A stretch of 64,000 nt of DNA from Streptomyces sp. WMMB303 (GTDB lineage Bacteria; Actinomycetota; Actinomycetes; Streptomycetales; Streptomycetaceae), in NCBI RefSeq assembly GCF_029351045.1, contig NZ_JARKIN010000001.1, forward strand, positions 6,169,001 to 6,233,000, given 5' to 3'. The translations under genes and the position numbers were made by a program. Shown piece by piece: positions 18,361 to 26,797 of this stretch. The notes beneath the pieces are model-generated. The model had not been told where the DNA came from and searched no databases. It saw only the letters and a list, made by a program, of their open reading frames with translations. The first letter of the stretch is position 1. The number at the start of each line of letters is the position of its first letter.

Positions 18361-19069
18361 GGCTCTTCGTTCCTTGGTGCGGGTGCGGGTGCAGGTGCGG
18401 GTTCGGGTTCGGGTGCGGAAGGGTGTTCGCGGGAGCGTCCCCCGAGGTGTCGGCGGCGGCCGCGTACGCGGCGGGGTCGGCCAGCCGCATCACCAGCGCG
18501 TCGGTACCGGTGGGCTGGTAGTAGCCGCGCCGGATGCCGATGGGTACGAAGCCGAAGCGCTCGTACAGGCGCTGCGCGGGCGCGTTGTCCACTCGCACCT
18601 CCAGCAGCACCTCCGCGCACTCGAAGTCCGTGGCGGCCCGCAACAGCGCCCGCAGCAGCCGCGCGCCCAGGCCGGTGCCCCGGTGGCCGGGCAGCACGCC
18701 GATGGTCTGGATGTCCCCCGTGCCGCCGACAGCCGCCAGACCGCCGTAGCCGACGAGGCTGCCCGCCGGACCCCCGCCCGCGGCGAGGGAGACCGGGGAC
18801 GCCGGAGAGGCCGGGGAGACCGGGGACGCCGGAGAGGGGGCCGTGTCCTCGGCGACGAGGTAGCGCCGGGTGGCGTCCGCTCCCCGTGCGTACGCCAGCT
18901 CCGACCAGAACATCCCGGCCGACCAGGCGTCCTCGGGGAAGAGCTGCTGCTCCAGCGCGAGCACGGGCTCGATGTCCCACCAGCGCATCTCGCGCAGTCC
19001 GACGCGGCCCTCCCCGCCCTCCGGGCCACCCGCCCGCGCGGGGCCGGCGGCATGGTCGGCGGCGCTCAC
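18353..19069 (-). CDS. rimI: Ribosomal protein bS18 N-alanine acetyltransferase RimI
   Basis: A GNAT acetyltransferase of 238 residues from GTG 19069, which overlaps the tsaB stop as GTGA; an internal ATG at 18988 is the alternative. The acetyl-CoA loop is LPGHRGTGLGARLLRALL, and the C-terminal helix holds APAQRLYERFGF. It is known to acetylate ribosomal bS18 in E. coli and is usually linked to the t6A genes. Two low-complexity insertions are odd: a Ser/Pro/Val repeat inside the domain and a Pro/Asn/His repeat at the end, both from short DNA repeats. Confidence 0.9.
   Translation of the reverse strand: MSAADHAAGPARAGGPEGGEGRVGLREMRWWDIEPVLALEQQLFPEDAWSAGMFWSELAYARGADATRRYLVAEDTAPSPASPVSPASPASPVSLAAGGGPAGSLVGYGGLAAVGGTGDIQTIGVLPGHRGTGLGARLLRALLRAATDFECAEVLLEVRVDNAPAQRLYERFGFVPIGIRRGYYQPTGTDALVMRLADPAAYAAAADTSGDAPANTLPHPNPNPHLHPHPHQGTKSHG
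18376..18418. repeat. GGTGCG-type hexanucleotide repeat in rimI 3' end
   Basis: About seven imperfect copies of a hexanucleotide (GGTGCG/GGTTCG) encode the PNPNPHLHPHPH tail of RimI. Such arrays expand and contract easily. Confidence 0.8.
18788..18837. repeat. 23-bp direct repeat inside rimI
   Basis: Two identical 23-base copies (18788-18810 and 18815-18837) with 27-base spacing encode the SPASPVSPASPASPVS insertion in the middle of the GNAT domain. Confidence 0.8.
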
Positions 19070-19740
19070 CGCGGGGTGACCACCTTGTAGTTGGCGGGCA
19101 CCTGCGCGTCGGGCCGCCGCAGGTACAGCGGGCGCGGCGGCAGCAGCTCCTCGCCGCGCGCCAGCCGTTCGGCCGCGAGCCGGGCGAGCGCCGCGGCCGA
19201 CTGGTCGGCGGGCAGGTCGTGGCGTACGCCCCGGAAGACCGACTCGTACAGCACCGCGCCCGCGCCGACGGCGGGCAGTGCGCCGATCTCCTCCTCGCGG
19301 GCCTCGATCTCCGCGGGCCGGTCCACCGCGGGGTCGGTGCTGCGGGTGCGCGCGTCGGCGTACCGGGCCCAGTAGACCTCCTTGCGGCGCGCGTCGGTGG
19401 CGACGACGAACGGCTCCGCCAAGCCGGAGGCGTACGCGATGCCGTCGAGCGTGCACACACCGTGCATCCGCTGGCCCAGCGCCGCCGCGAACGCCTCCGC
19501 GGTCGCCAGGCCGACCCGCAGGCCGGTGTAGGGGCCCGGTCCGACGCCGACCACCACGTCGGTGACCTCGGCCAGCTTCCGGCCCGCCTCCGCCAGCACC
19601 GCGTCCACGCAGGGCAGCAGCAGTTCGCCGTGGCGGCGGGCGTCGACCTGGTGGGCGGCGGCGAGCGTGCGGTCGCCGTCCGCGTCGTGGAGTGCGACGG
19701 TGACGGCGGGTGTGGCGGTATCCAGCGCGAGCATCAACAC
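19066..19740 (-). CDS. tsaB: tRNA threonylcarbamoyladenosine biosynthesis protein TsaB
   Basis: A 224-residue ASKHA-fold partner of TsaD. It has the N-terminal strand LALDTATPAVTVAL and the dimerisation segment GVGPGPYTGLRVGLATAEAFA. It is first in the tsaB-rimI-tsaD operon. tsaE, often directly upstream, is here separated by three genes. A 40-nt palindrome lies 104-143 nt upstream of the start. Confidence 0.96.
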   Translation of the reverse strand: MLMLALDTATPAVTVALHDADGDRTLAAAHQVDARRHGELLLPCVDAVLAEAGRKLAEVTDVVVGVGPGPYTGLRVGLATAEAFAAALGQRMHGVCTLDGIAYASGLAEPFVVATDARRKEVYWARYADARTRSTDPAVDRPAEIEAREEEIGALPAVGAGAVLYESVFRGVRHDLPADQSAAALARLAAERLARGEELLPPRPLYLRRPDAQVPANYKVVTPR

Positions 19741-19843
19741 CCGACCAGCCTACGGCGCCCGCACGGCCCGCTCTCACCCGCGCGGGCCCGCCGCCCCTGT
19801 CCGGCGGCCGGGCCGAGCCGTACCTCTGAGATCCCCGCCCGGT

Positions 19844-19883
19844 GGAGCACCTGGTGCGTCACCGGTGAGGCACCAGGTGCTCC
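19844..19883. repeat. 40-nt near-perfect palindrome upstream of tsaB
   Basis: 14-bp arms (GGAGCACCTGGTGC / GCACCAGGTGCTCC) flank a core whose TCACCGGTGA is itself palindromic; only one base pair of the 40 nt mismatches. It lies between the stop of the DUF2993 gene and the tsaB start, both leftward. It may be the terminator of the former, an attenuator of tsaB, or a dimeric-repressor operator. Confidence 0.75.
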
Positions 19884-19899
19884 TCCGGGTGCATCGCCG

Positions 19900-19941
19900 C
19901 GTTCCCGCGCTCGTCGGCGCCGTTCCCGCGCTCGTCGGCAC
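19900..19941. repeat. 21-bp tandem duplication
   Basis: Two adjacent 21-base copies beginning CGTTCCCGCGCTCGTCGGC differ at one base. They lie in the 329-nt gap between tsaB and the DUF2993 gene, in which I see no gene. Confidence 0.7.
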
Positions 19942-20069
19942 CTCGCGCGCCCCTGCGTCCCGCCGGTGGGCTGCCCGCCGCGCGCTCTGCCGCCCGTCCT
20001 CCCCTTCGACGTTCCCGCGGCGTTTCCCTCGTTCGTGGCTCCCTCGCCGGACGGGACGTCAGCGTCCGG

Positions 20070-21518
20070 TCAGCTCGACGAGCCGAACGGGACGTCAGCC
20101 CCGGTCAGCTCGGCGCGGATGCCCTCCTCGGCCACCGAGACGCCGCGCAGCCGCACGTCACCGGGCAGGTCGGGCAGCGTGACGCGGAGGGCGAGCTTGT
20201 CCGCGAGCTTCGGCTCCTCGATCTTCTCCAGGGCCGCCACCAGGGCCGGGTCGATTCCCGCCTTCTCCAGCAGCTTCGGATGCCGCACGGCGACGTCGAG
20301 CAGGTTGAGCCGCATCACCTTGTCCACGAAGTCCGGCGTCCCCGTCACCCGGCTCAGCTCCCGGTCGCTGTGCCGGGCCTGCCGCGCCTGCTCGGGCGTC
20401 ATGCCGAACCGCCGCGCGATGGACCGCACCCCGAACAGGGCCCGCGCCTTGTCCCGGTCGTGCTGGATGCGCTCGGCCAGCGGACGGGAGAGCCGCAGTC
20501 CGGCCTCCTCGCCGGTGCCCGGGGTGAAGCTGAACAGCTCGGGCACGACCAGCCGCATGTCGTCCACCGTGGTGCCCACGCCGTGATCACCGGTACGGGC
20601 GAGACGGGCGCGCGCCCGCACCTTGACCTCGGTGTCCGCGACGGGCAGCTCGCCCGCCGCCAGCACGGTGTGCGGACCGCCCGGGGTGAACGTCACCTGC
20701 GAGGTGCCCAGTTCCCGGTCGAGGTCGTCGAAGTCGAGCAGCACATCGCCCTTCATCCGGCCGAGCACCGCGCCGCGGACGGAGGAGGGCGCGTCGCCGA
20801 CGATCCGCACGTCCTCGACCCGGCCGCTGACCTGGGCCACCGAGACCCGCCCCGCCGGCACATCAGGAATCGCCACCTCCACATCGTCCAGCCGGTTCCG
20901 CGCCACCTGGGTGAGGAAGGGGAAGCCGTTGATATGCACTTCGGGGCGCGCGTGCAGCTTCAGCGCGCTCTGGACCTGGTCGGCGGCCTTGCCCTCGGCG
21001 TAGAGCGCGGCCCACCGGTCGGCGACGCCGAGGAACGCCAGCAGCGCGCAGCAGGCGACGCCGAGCTTGACGGTGCGGGACAGCCGGGAGCGGCGGCGCC
21101 TGCGGACGGCCCGCAGATACGGCATCCGGTCCTCATAGGCGGGCTCGTCGTAGTCGGAGCGCAGGCCGAGACCCCGCAGTCCGCCCTCGTGGGGCGCCTC
21201 GGACCCGGCGGCCGCGGACCCCGCCACGCCGTATCCGCCGTCCGCGCTCCCCGCGCCGTCCCCGAGCGCCTCGTACGGGTTGGGGGCGGGGATGCCGGGC
21301 GGAGCAGTGTCCGCCGGGGCCAGCGACGCCAGTTCGTCGTAGGGGTTGGCCGGAGCGTGGGGGTGCTCCGGGCCACCGTCCCGGCCCAGGAGGCCGTCCC
21401 CGCCGCGACCGGCCGCGGACCGGTCCCCGTGCATCCGGAACCGGTCCTGCTGGTCCTGGTGTTCGGGAACTCTCGGTATGGGGGTTGTGGAGTTTGTCGA
21501 TGAACCGTGGGGGGTCAT
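20070..21518 (-). CDS. LmeA-like DUF2993 membrane-anchored lipid-binding protein
   Basis: 482 residues from ATG 21518 (a TTG six codons earlier is possible). A disordered Pro/Gly/Asp-rich N-terminus is followed by a basic stretch (RRRRRSRLSR) and one membrane segment (VKLGVACCALLAFLGVA). A long extracytoplasmic DUF2993 domain then begins HINGFPFLTQVARNRLDDVEV. DUF2993/LmeA proteins bind phospholipids and in mycobacteria help mature periplasmic lipoglycans. The role in this cell is inferred. It faces a divergent envelope-type gene across 208 nt. Confidence 0.85.
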   Translation of the reverse strand: MTPHGSSTNSTTPIPRVPEHQDQQDRFRMHGDRSAAGRGGDGLLGRDGGPEHPHAPANPYDELASLAPADTAPPGIPAPNPYEALGDGAGSADGGYGVAGSAAAGSEAPHEGGLRGLGLRSDYDEPAYEDRMPYLRAVRRRRRSRLSRTVKLGVACCALLAFLGVADRWAALYAEGKAADQVQSALKLHARPEVHINGFPFLTQVARNRLDDVEVAIPDVPAGRVSVAQVSGRVEDVRIVGDAPSSVRGAVLGRMKGDVLLDFDDLDRELGTSQVTFTPGGPHTVLAAGELPVADTEVKVRARARLARTGDHGVGTTVDDMRLVVPELFSFTPGTGEEAGLRLSRPLAERIQHDRDKARALFGVRSIARRFGMTPEQARQARHSDRELSRVTGTPDFVDKVMRLNLLDVAVRHPKLLEKAGIDPALVAALEKIEEPKLADKLALRVTLPDLPGDVRLRGVSVAEEGIRAELTGADVPFGSSS

Positions 21519-21726
21519 CGGCTTATGCGAACACAAGCGCGGACGTTACTCCAAGTTCCCGTTCCCGCCGCCCGGCGTTCCTCCGACCGCTGCCCACCGG
21601 CCCTGTGCTCCGCCCCGAACCGTGCGTGGCGCACCTGCTGCTACCGTCGACCCGAGGTCGGCTCCCGGACGGGACGGACGGCAGTCCGCCGCAGGAGCAC
21701 GCGGGCAGGAGAGGTGGCAGCGCACG

Positions 21727-22302
21727 GTGGCACGCAGCAGCGGCAGCAGCGCCGGAGTGATCGTGGCCGGGCTGACGGCGGCGGCACTCGCCGTGGTCGG
21801 CTTCTTCGCCTACCAGGCGTCGGCCGCCCAGGAGCGCTCCGAGAAGCCGTCAGCCGCGAAGTCGGCCAAGCCCTCCCCCGGCTCCTCGGACGGGAAGGGC
21901 CGCACCCCCGCCGAGCGGGACACCGCGCTGCCCGGCGACTCGGGTCGGGGCCACCGCGTCGTCTACGCGCTGAAGCGGCAGCGGGTATGGCTCGTCGGCA
22001 AGAACGGCAAGGCCACCAGGACCTTCGAGGTCTTCCCCAGCACCGTCGACCCCGAGCCGGGCGCCTACAAGGTCACCTCGCGCGCCTCCCATGTGACCGG
22101 CTCGGACGGTGTTCCGGTCGAGAACGTGGTGCGGTTCGCCGACGTGGACGGCGTCACGGTCGGCTTCAGCGCGGCACTCGACGGGTCGAGGCCGCAGCCG
22201 GACGCCTCCCGCAGGACGGGCGGCATCCGCGAGAAGCGCACCGACGGTGAGGCGCTGTGGCTGCACGCGCCCATCGGCACCCGCGTCGTGGTGGTGCGCT
22301 AG
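21727..22302 (+). CDS. Membrane-anchored YkuD-like protein lacking the catalytic motif
   Basis: A 191-residue protein from GTG 21727, with GGAGAGG upstream. It has an N-terminal membrane anchor (VIVAGLTAAALAVVGFFAYQ), a Lys/Ser/Pro linker and a domain beginning VVYALKRQRVWLVGKNGKATRTF. This resembles the L,D-transpeptidase (YkuD) start, but no HGxx...SHGCVR catalytic segment follows; that place holds IREKRTDGEALWLHAPIGTRVVVV. It is probably a non-catalytic relative that binds cell wall or partner proteins. Not a truncation: the domain's final strand is present. Confidence 0.75.
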   Translation: MARSSGSSAGVIVAGLTAAALAVVGFFAYQASAAQERSEKPSAAKSAKPSPGSSDGKGRTPAERDTALPGDSGRGHRVVYALKRQRVWLVGKNGKATRTFEVFPSTVDPEPGAYKVTSRASHVTGSDGVPVENVVRFADVDGVTVGFSAALDGSRPQPDASRRTGGIREKRTDGEALWLHAPIGTRVVVVR

Positions 22303-22369
22303 CGACTCCCGTTCCCCGTCACCCTCGACCGGGCTTCCGGACGCAGCCGGCCGGGATCGGGCACAGCCC

Positions 22370-22594
22370 TCAGCGGCGGGCGGACCGGGTGCGCCGGGCC
22401 GGGGTGGCTTCCTCGTCGGAGGTTCCGGCGTCCGACGGCGGGCTGGAGACGGCGGCCGCGGCGGCGCAGGACGCGAGCAGCTCACTCATGGGCGGCGTGC
22501 CGTGCGGGGTGTGTCCACCGGCGGACGCCGACTCGTCCCGCGCAGGCGCGTGCGGCGCCCGCGGCGCTCGCTGCTGGGACTGCTGTGCGGTCAT
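22370..22594 (-). CDS. Small conserved hypothetical protein behind an iron-box-like site
   Basis: 74 residues from ATG 22594, with GGAGGAG at ideal distance. The middle segment PPMSELLASCAAAAAVSSPP is the only ordered-looking part; the ends are rich in Ala, Pro, Arg and Ser. I recall similar small proteins with the MSELLASCAAA motif in other Streptomyces but no function. Its promoter region contains a 14-bp palindrome resembling a DtxR-family (DmdR/IdeR) operator, so repression by iron is predicted. Confidence 0.65.
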   Translation of the reverse strand: MTAQQSQQRAPRAPHAPARDESASAGGHTPHGTPPMSELLASCAAAAAVSSPPSDAGTSDEEATPARRTRSARR

Positions 22595-22625
22595 GGCTCC
22601 TCCAGGGGCGTCGGCACGGTAGCAC

Positions 22626-22639
22626 TTAGGCATACCTAA
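22626..22639 (-). promoter_or_regulatory. Iron-box-like palindrome (DmdR/IdeR type)
   Basis: TTAGGCATACCTAA lies 32 nt upstream of the 74-residue gene. Aligned to the 19-bp DtxR/IdeR box, one half matches almost fully and the other poorly (12 of 19 bases in all). The surrounding GCACGG ... CCGTGC extends the symmetry. Confidence 0.5.
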
Positions 22640-22741
22640 CCGTGCTCTCACCTCCCATGGGACCACGGTCCGCGCCGACCGCGCAACATCTTGCCGACAC
22701 CATGTCGGCACACCGCGGCGCCGGAGCGCGGCGCCGGGCGG

Positions 22742-23431
22742 CTACCCGAGAGCTCCGAAGTCCGCCGCGGCCCAGCGCGGTCCGACCCCCACGAGGGTGA
22801 CCGTCCGCACGTCCTCGGCCGCCTCCGGACCGGTGTCGCCGTCGCCTTCGCCGACAGGCGGGCCGTCGTCGCCGGACGGCGCGGCCCGGCCTGTCGCACG
22901 GGTGAGGACGACGTGCAGACGCTGCTCGGTGAGCTCCTCGACCTTGCCCTCACCCCACTCCACGACGACCACCGAATCCGGCAGCGAGACGTCCAGGTCC
23001 AGGTCCTCCATCTCCTCCAGGCCGCCGCCCAGCCGGTAGGCGTCCACATGCACCAGCGGCGGGCCGTCCGCCAGCGGCGGGTGTACCCGGGCGATGACGA
23101 AGGTGGGCGAGGTCACGGCGCCGCGCACACCCAGGCCCTCGCCCAGGCCGCGCGTCAAGGTGGTCTTCCCGGCGCCGAGTTCACCCGTCAGGAGGACGAG
23201 GTCACCGGCGCGCAGCAGTCCGGCCAGCCGCAGGCCGAGCGCCCGCATGGCCTCGGCCGTGGGCACGGTGAGGGTGGTCTCGTTGCGCAGGCTCTCCGCA
23301 GCGCCGACGGAACTGCCGGTGCTGCCGGTACTGCCGGTACTGCCGGTACTGCCGGTGCCGTCAGCGCCGGTGCGGTCGCCGGGAGGAGCCTGTGGAGGCG
23401 GAGCGGGGTGCTGGTCGTGCGGTGCTTCCAT
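22742..23431 (-). CDS. tsaE: tRNA t6A biosynthesis ATPase TsaE
   Basis: A 229-residue P-loop protein whose Walker A is GELGAGKTTLTRGLG. SPTFVIARVHPP and HVDAYRLGGGLEE are family motifs, with VVVVEWGEGKVEE near the end. It powers the TsaB-TsaD complex. The N-terminus is extended by about 50 residues including a TGSTGSTGSTGS run from a 9-bp DNA repeat. Its start lies 71 nt inside the preceding hydrolase gene, an unusually long overlap. The C-terminal 35 residues are acidic and variable. Confidence 0.93.
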   Translation of the reverse strand: MEAPHDQHPAPPPQAPPGDRTGADGTGSTGSTGSTGSTGSSVGAAESLRNETTLTVPTAEAMRALGLRLAGLLRAGDLVLLTGELGAGKTTLTRGLGEGLGVRGAVTSPTFVIARVHPPLADGPPLVHVDAYRLGGGLEEMEDLDLDVSLPDSVVVVEWGEGKVEELTEQRLHVVLTRATGRAAPSGDDGPPVGEGDGDTGPEAAEDVRTVTLVGVGPRWAAADFGALG

Positions 23432-24761
23432 GGGTCCGGATGGTACGCGCCAGCAACTCGGCCAGGTGCTCGTTCACCGGCTCCGGGCGCTCCAGCATGG
23501 CCAGGTGACCGGTCGCCTCCAGCAGCACGTACGCGGCGCCCGGCAGCGCCACCACGATCCGCTCGCTGTGCTCGCTCGGCGTCATCAGGTCGCGGTCCCC
23601 GGCCAGCACCAGCGCCGGACGGTCGGCGAAGGCGGGCAGCGCGGCGGCCTTCTCGTGCTCGGCGAAGGCGGGATAGAACTCCGCGACGACGTCGACCGGC
23701 ACGGACTCGATCAGCCGCTCCGCGAACCGCGCCACACCCGGGTCCACCTCACGGGGGCTGCCGAACGAGTACCGCTTGACGACCCCGGCGAACAGGTCGG
23801 CGGTGACCCGGCGGCCGCGCTCGACCAGGTCGGACTGGGCCGCCAGCGCGCGGAGCACCCCCGGCACCACCCGGCGCACGGTGCGCACCCCGGCGGCCGG
23901 CAGCCCGTAGGTCACCTCGCCGAGCCCGCCCGCGCTGGTGCCCAGCAGTGCCACACCCGCGACGCGCTCCTCGACGTACTCCGGGTACTGCTCGGCCAGT
24001 GCCATCAGCGTCATCCCGCCCATCGAATGACCCACCAGCACCACCGGCCCCTCGGGGGCGGCGGCGTCGAGGACGGCCTTCAGATCGCGTCCCAGCAGGT
24101 CGATGGAGACCGGCTCGCCGGCCGCGGCCCGCGCGGAGCGGCCATGGCTGCGCTGGTCCCAGTAGACGCACCGGACGGCGCCGCGCAGCGCGGCCCGCTG
24201 GAAGTGCCACACGTCCTGGCTGAGGCAGTAACCGTGCGAGAACACCACGGTCAGCGGCGCGCCGCCGGTGCCGGCGGCCCGGCCCCGCACCAGCTCCACC
24301 AGCCGCGCCCAGTATCCGGCCACCGGCCCGGCAGCGCCCTCGGCCGCCCCTAGGCCGCGCCCCGAAGCCGACTGCGCCCCGGGCAGCGGGACCGGACTGA
24401 CCTCGGGGCCGCCCAGCCCGTCGCCGGACCCGGGGGCGGGCGCCGCGGGGTCCGTACCCGGAAGCGGGAAGTCGGCGGGCTCGTCGACCTCGTAGTACAG
24501 CTCCGTACCGTCCGCGGCCCGGACCCGGCCCGGAGTCCCCCGCAACGTGCCGTAGGGCCCCGCGGCATCCAGCGCCAGCCGCGCCTTGCGGCGGACGGAA
24601 CGGTGCACGGTGAGGCGTTCGAGCGCGACCCCGGCCGCGACGGCGCCGAGAGCGGCGCCCGCGACACCCGCCCGGCGGCTCCAGCCCCCGCCTCCGGGCC
24701 CGCCGAAACCGCCGCCGGCAACCGCCCCGACCGCGTCCTGTGTGCTGCTGCTGTCGCTCAT
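23361..24761 (-). CDS. Alpha/beta fold hydrolase
   Basis: A 466-residue serine hydrolase. It has a Gly-rich N-terminus with a hydrophobic helix (AGVAGAALGAVAAGVAL), the fold start VVFSHGYCLSQDVW, nucleophile elbow GHSMGG (Ser246), an acid in LVLAGDRDLMTPSEHSE and the His in EATGHLAMLERP. A Pro/Gly-rich insertion (about 98-150) separates the anchor from the hydrolase core. The substrate is unknown. It lies between alr and tsaE, in the order seen in other Streptomyces. Confidence 0.9.
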   Translation of the reverse strand: MSDSSSTQDAVGAVAGGGFGGPGGGGWSRRAGVAGAALGAVAAGVALERLTVHRSVRRKARLALDAAGPYGTLRGTPGRVRAADGTELYYEVDEPADFPLPGTDPAAPAPGSGDGLGGPEVSPVPLPGAQSASGRGLGAAEGAAGPVAGYWARLVELVRGRAAGTGGAPLTVVFSHGYCLSQDVWHFQRAALRGAVRCVYWDQRSHGRSARAAAGEPVSIDLLGRDLKAVLDAAAPEGPVVLVGHSMGGMTLMALAEQYPEYVEERVAGVALLGTSAGGLGEVTYGLPAAGVRTVRRVVPGVLRALAAQSDLVERGRRVTADLFAGVVKRYSFGSPREVDPGVARFAERLIESVPVDVVAEFYPAFAEHEKAAALPAFADRPALVLAGDRDLMTPSEHSERIVVALPGAAYVLLEATGHLAMLERPEPVNEHLAELLARTIRTHGSTARPAPRSASTGSSRRPHRR

Positions 24762-24843
24762 GCCGCCCCCGTCCGTCCCCTGCGCCCGGTTCCGTCCCGC
24801 CCGTCACCGGGGTCCGCGGCCGACCGGCGTGCTGCCGCCCGGC

Positions 24844-26046
24844 TCAGCCCTCGGCCTGCTCATTGGCGTATACCCGGGGTACCCGCGCGCTGATCCGGGT
24901 GACGATCTCGTAGGAGATGGTGCCCGCGGCACGGGCCCAGTCCTCGGCGGTCGGCTCGCCCCCGTCGCCGGGGCCGAAGAGGACGGCGCGGTCGCCCGCC
25001 GCGGCCTCGTCGCCGCCCAGGTCGACGACGAACTGGTCCATGGCCACCGTGCCGGCGACTGTCCGCCACTTCCCGGCGACCAGCACCGGGCCTGCCCCGG
25101 ACGCGTGCCGCGGCAGGCCGTCCCCGTAGCCGAGCGGAACCAGCCCCAGGGTCGTCTCGCCCGGAGTGGTGTAGGCGTGCCCGTAGCTGACCCCGTGGCC
25201 GCCGGGCACCTGCTTGACCAGCGCCAGTGAGGCGCTGAGCGTCATCGCCGGGCGCAGTCCGAGACTGTCGGCCGTACCGACCTGTGGGGACGGGGAGAGA
25301 CCGTAGACGGAGACGCCGGTCCGGACGAGGTCGAAGTGGGACTCGGGCAGAGTGAGGGTCGCGGGAGAGTTCGCGTGGTGCCGCACCTCGGGGTCGAGCC
25401 CGGCGCGCTCCGCGACCGCGACCGCTTCCCGGAAGGCGTCGAGCTGCGCGGCGTTGGCGGGGTGGCCCGGTTCGTCGGCGCAGGCGAAGTGCGCCCACAC
25501 CCCGGTCACCCGCAGCGCGCCCTCGGCCTCGGCCGCCCGCGCCGCCGCCACCAGCCGCGGCCAGTCCGCGGGCTGGCAGCCGTTGCGCCCGAGCCCGGTG
25601 TCCACCTTGAGATGCACCCGCGCGGTGCGCCCCGCAGCGCGGGCCGCCGCCACGACCTCCGCCAGCGCCCAGTGGCTGCTCGCCGAGACGTCGATGTCCC
25701 GTTCGACGGCCTCCTGCCACGGCCCGCCCGGCGTCCACAGCCAGCACATCAGCCGGCCGGTGTCCCCGGCGTCCCGCAGCGCGAAGGCCTCCTGCGGGGT
25801 GGCGGCCCCCAGCCAGCCCGCCCCGGCCTGCCGTGCGGCCCGGGCGCAGCGCACCGCACCGTGCCCGTAACCGTCCGACTTGACCACGGCCATCAGCTCG
25901 GCACGCGGCGCGTAACCCCGCAGGGTCCGCACGTTGTCCCGCACGGCTCCGAGATCGATCTCGGCACACGCCCGGCCGGGTTCGGCGGGGGCCCCGCCGG
26001 AGGCGGGCAGACGGGTGGGGCGGGACACCTGTGGCACGTCGTTCAC
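24844..26046 (-). CDS. alr: Alanine racemase
   Basis: A 400-residue PLP enzyme making D-alanine for peptidoglycan. The PLP lysine is Lys56 in MAVVKSDGYGHGA and the catalytic tyrosine lies in GVSYGHAYTTPG. RTGVSVYGLSP and VAMDQFVVDLG are family segments. The hydrolase gene follows 82 nt downstream on the same strand. The N-terminal 25 residues are a variable extension. Confidence 0.97.
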   Translation of the reverse strand: MNDVPQVSRPTRLPASGGAPAEPGRACAEIDLGAVRDNVRTLRGYAPRAELMAVVKSDGYGHGAVRCARAARQAGAGWLGAATPQEAFALRDAGDTGRLMCWLWTPGGPWQEAVERDIDVSASSHWALAEVVAAARAAGRTARVHLKVDTGLGRNGCQPADWPRLVAAARAAEAEGALRVTGVWAHFACADEPGHPANAAQLDAFREAVAVAERAGLDPEVRHHANSPATLTLPESHFDLVRTGVSVYGLSPSPQVGTADSLGLRPAMTLSASLALVKQVPGGHGVSYGHAYTTPGETTLGLVPLGYGDGLPRHASGAGPVLVAGKWRTVAGTVAMDQFVVDLGGDEAAAGDRAVLFGPGDGGEPTAEDWARAAGTISYEIVTRISARVPRVYANEQAEG

Positions 26047-26083
26047 GGGTTCAGTGTCGCAGGTGCCGGCATCGGCGCGGCTC

Positions 26084-26641
26084 TCAGTGACCGGTGGCTC
26101 CGTCGATGCGTTCGCGCAGCAGGTCGGCGTGACCGCAGTGGTGTGCGTACTCGCCGATCAGATGGAGGAGCACGCGGCGGACGGAGACGGGATCACCCGT
26201 GCGCGCGTGCGTACCGGTCGCGTCCAGGTCCCTGGCGGCGACGATCTCGCGGGAGCGCTCGCACTCCGCACGCCACACCGCCAGCGCTTCGGCCGGGTCT
26301 CCCGCCAGGGAGTCGAAGTCCTGGTCGGGGTCGTCGTCCGAGTAGTACAGCAGCGGCACGTCCTCCCCGGCGAGTTGGATGCGGAACCACCAGCGCTCCA
26401 CCCCGGCCAGGTGCCGCAGCAGTCCGTGCAGGGTCAGCCCCGAGGGCGGTACCGCGCGCTCCGACAGCGCCTCGGCCGGCACACCCGTGCACTTGAGCAG
26501 CAGTGTCTCCCGGTAGTGGTCGAGATAGCGGGTCAGCAGCTCCCGCTCGTCCCCGACCAGCGGCAGGGGTTCCCGTGTGTCGTCCGCCCACGGCACGGAG
26601 AAGGCGGTCGGCATCGCGCCCGCGGCGCTCTGTTCGCTCAT
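26084..26641 (-). CDS. DinB family protein
   Basis: 185 residues from ATG 26641. The pattern of four helices, with HGLLRHLAGVERWWF and the paired histidines in HLIGEYAHHCGHADLLRERIDG, matches the DinB/DUF664 group of metal-binding four-helix proteins. Some relatives are mycothiol-dependent enzymes. The exact reaction is unknown. It is 37 nt upstream of alr and may be co-transcribed. Confidence 0.88.
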   Translation of the reverse strand: MSEQSAAGAMPTAFSVPWADDTREPLPLVGDERELLTRYLDHYRETLLLKCTGVPAEALSERAVPPSGLTLHGLLRHLAGVERWWFRIQLAGEDVPLLYYSDDDPDQDFDSLAGDPAEALAVWRAECERSREIVAARDLDATGTHARTGDPVSVRRVLLHLIGEYAHHCGHADLLRERIDGATGH

Positions 26642-26797
26642 GTCCGGAGTGTGGCACCGCCCACTGACAGCCAATAGGAGCCGGGTCGGCGTCCCCGGCG
26701 GGCCTGCCGGAGCTCTGGGGACACGCCTGGCCGGATCGCCGACGCAGGGCGGCCCCGGCCGGCAAAAAGCCGTTGACGAGGCTCGGACAATGATCCT

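Noticed and set aside
17269..20586. 1100-residue plus-strand frame opposite tsaD, rimI and tsaB
   Set aside because: Shadow of conserved minus-strand genes; no domain visible.
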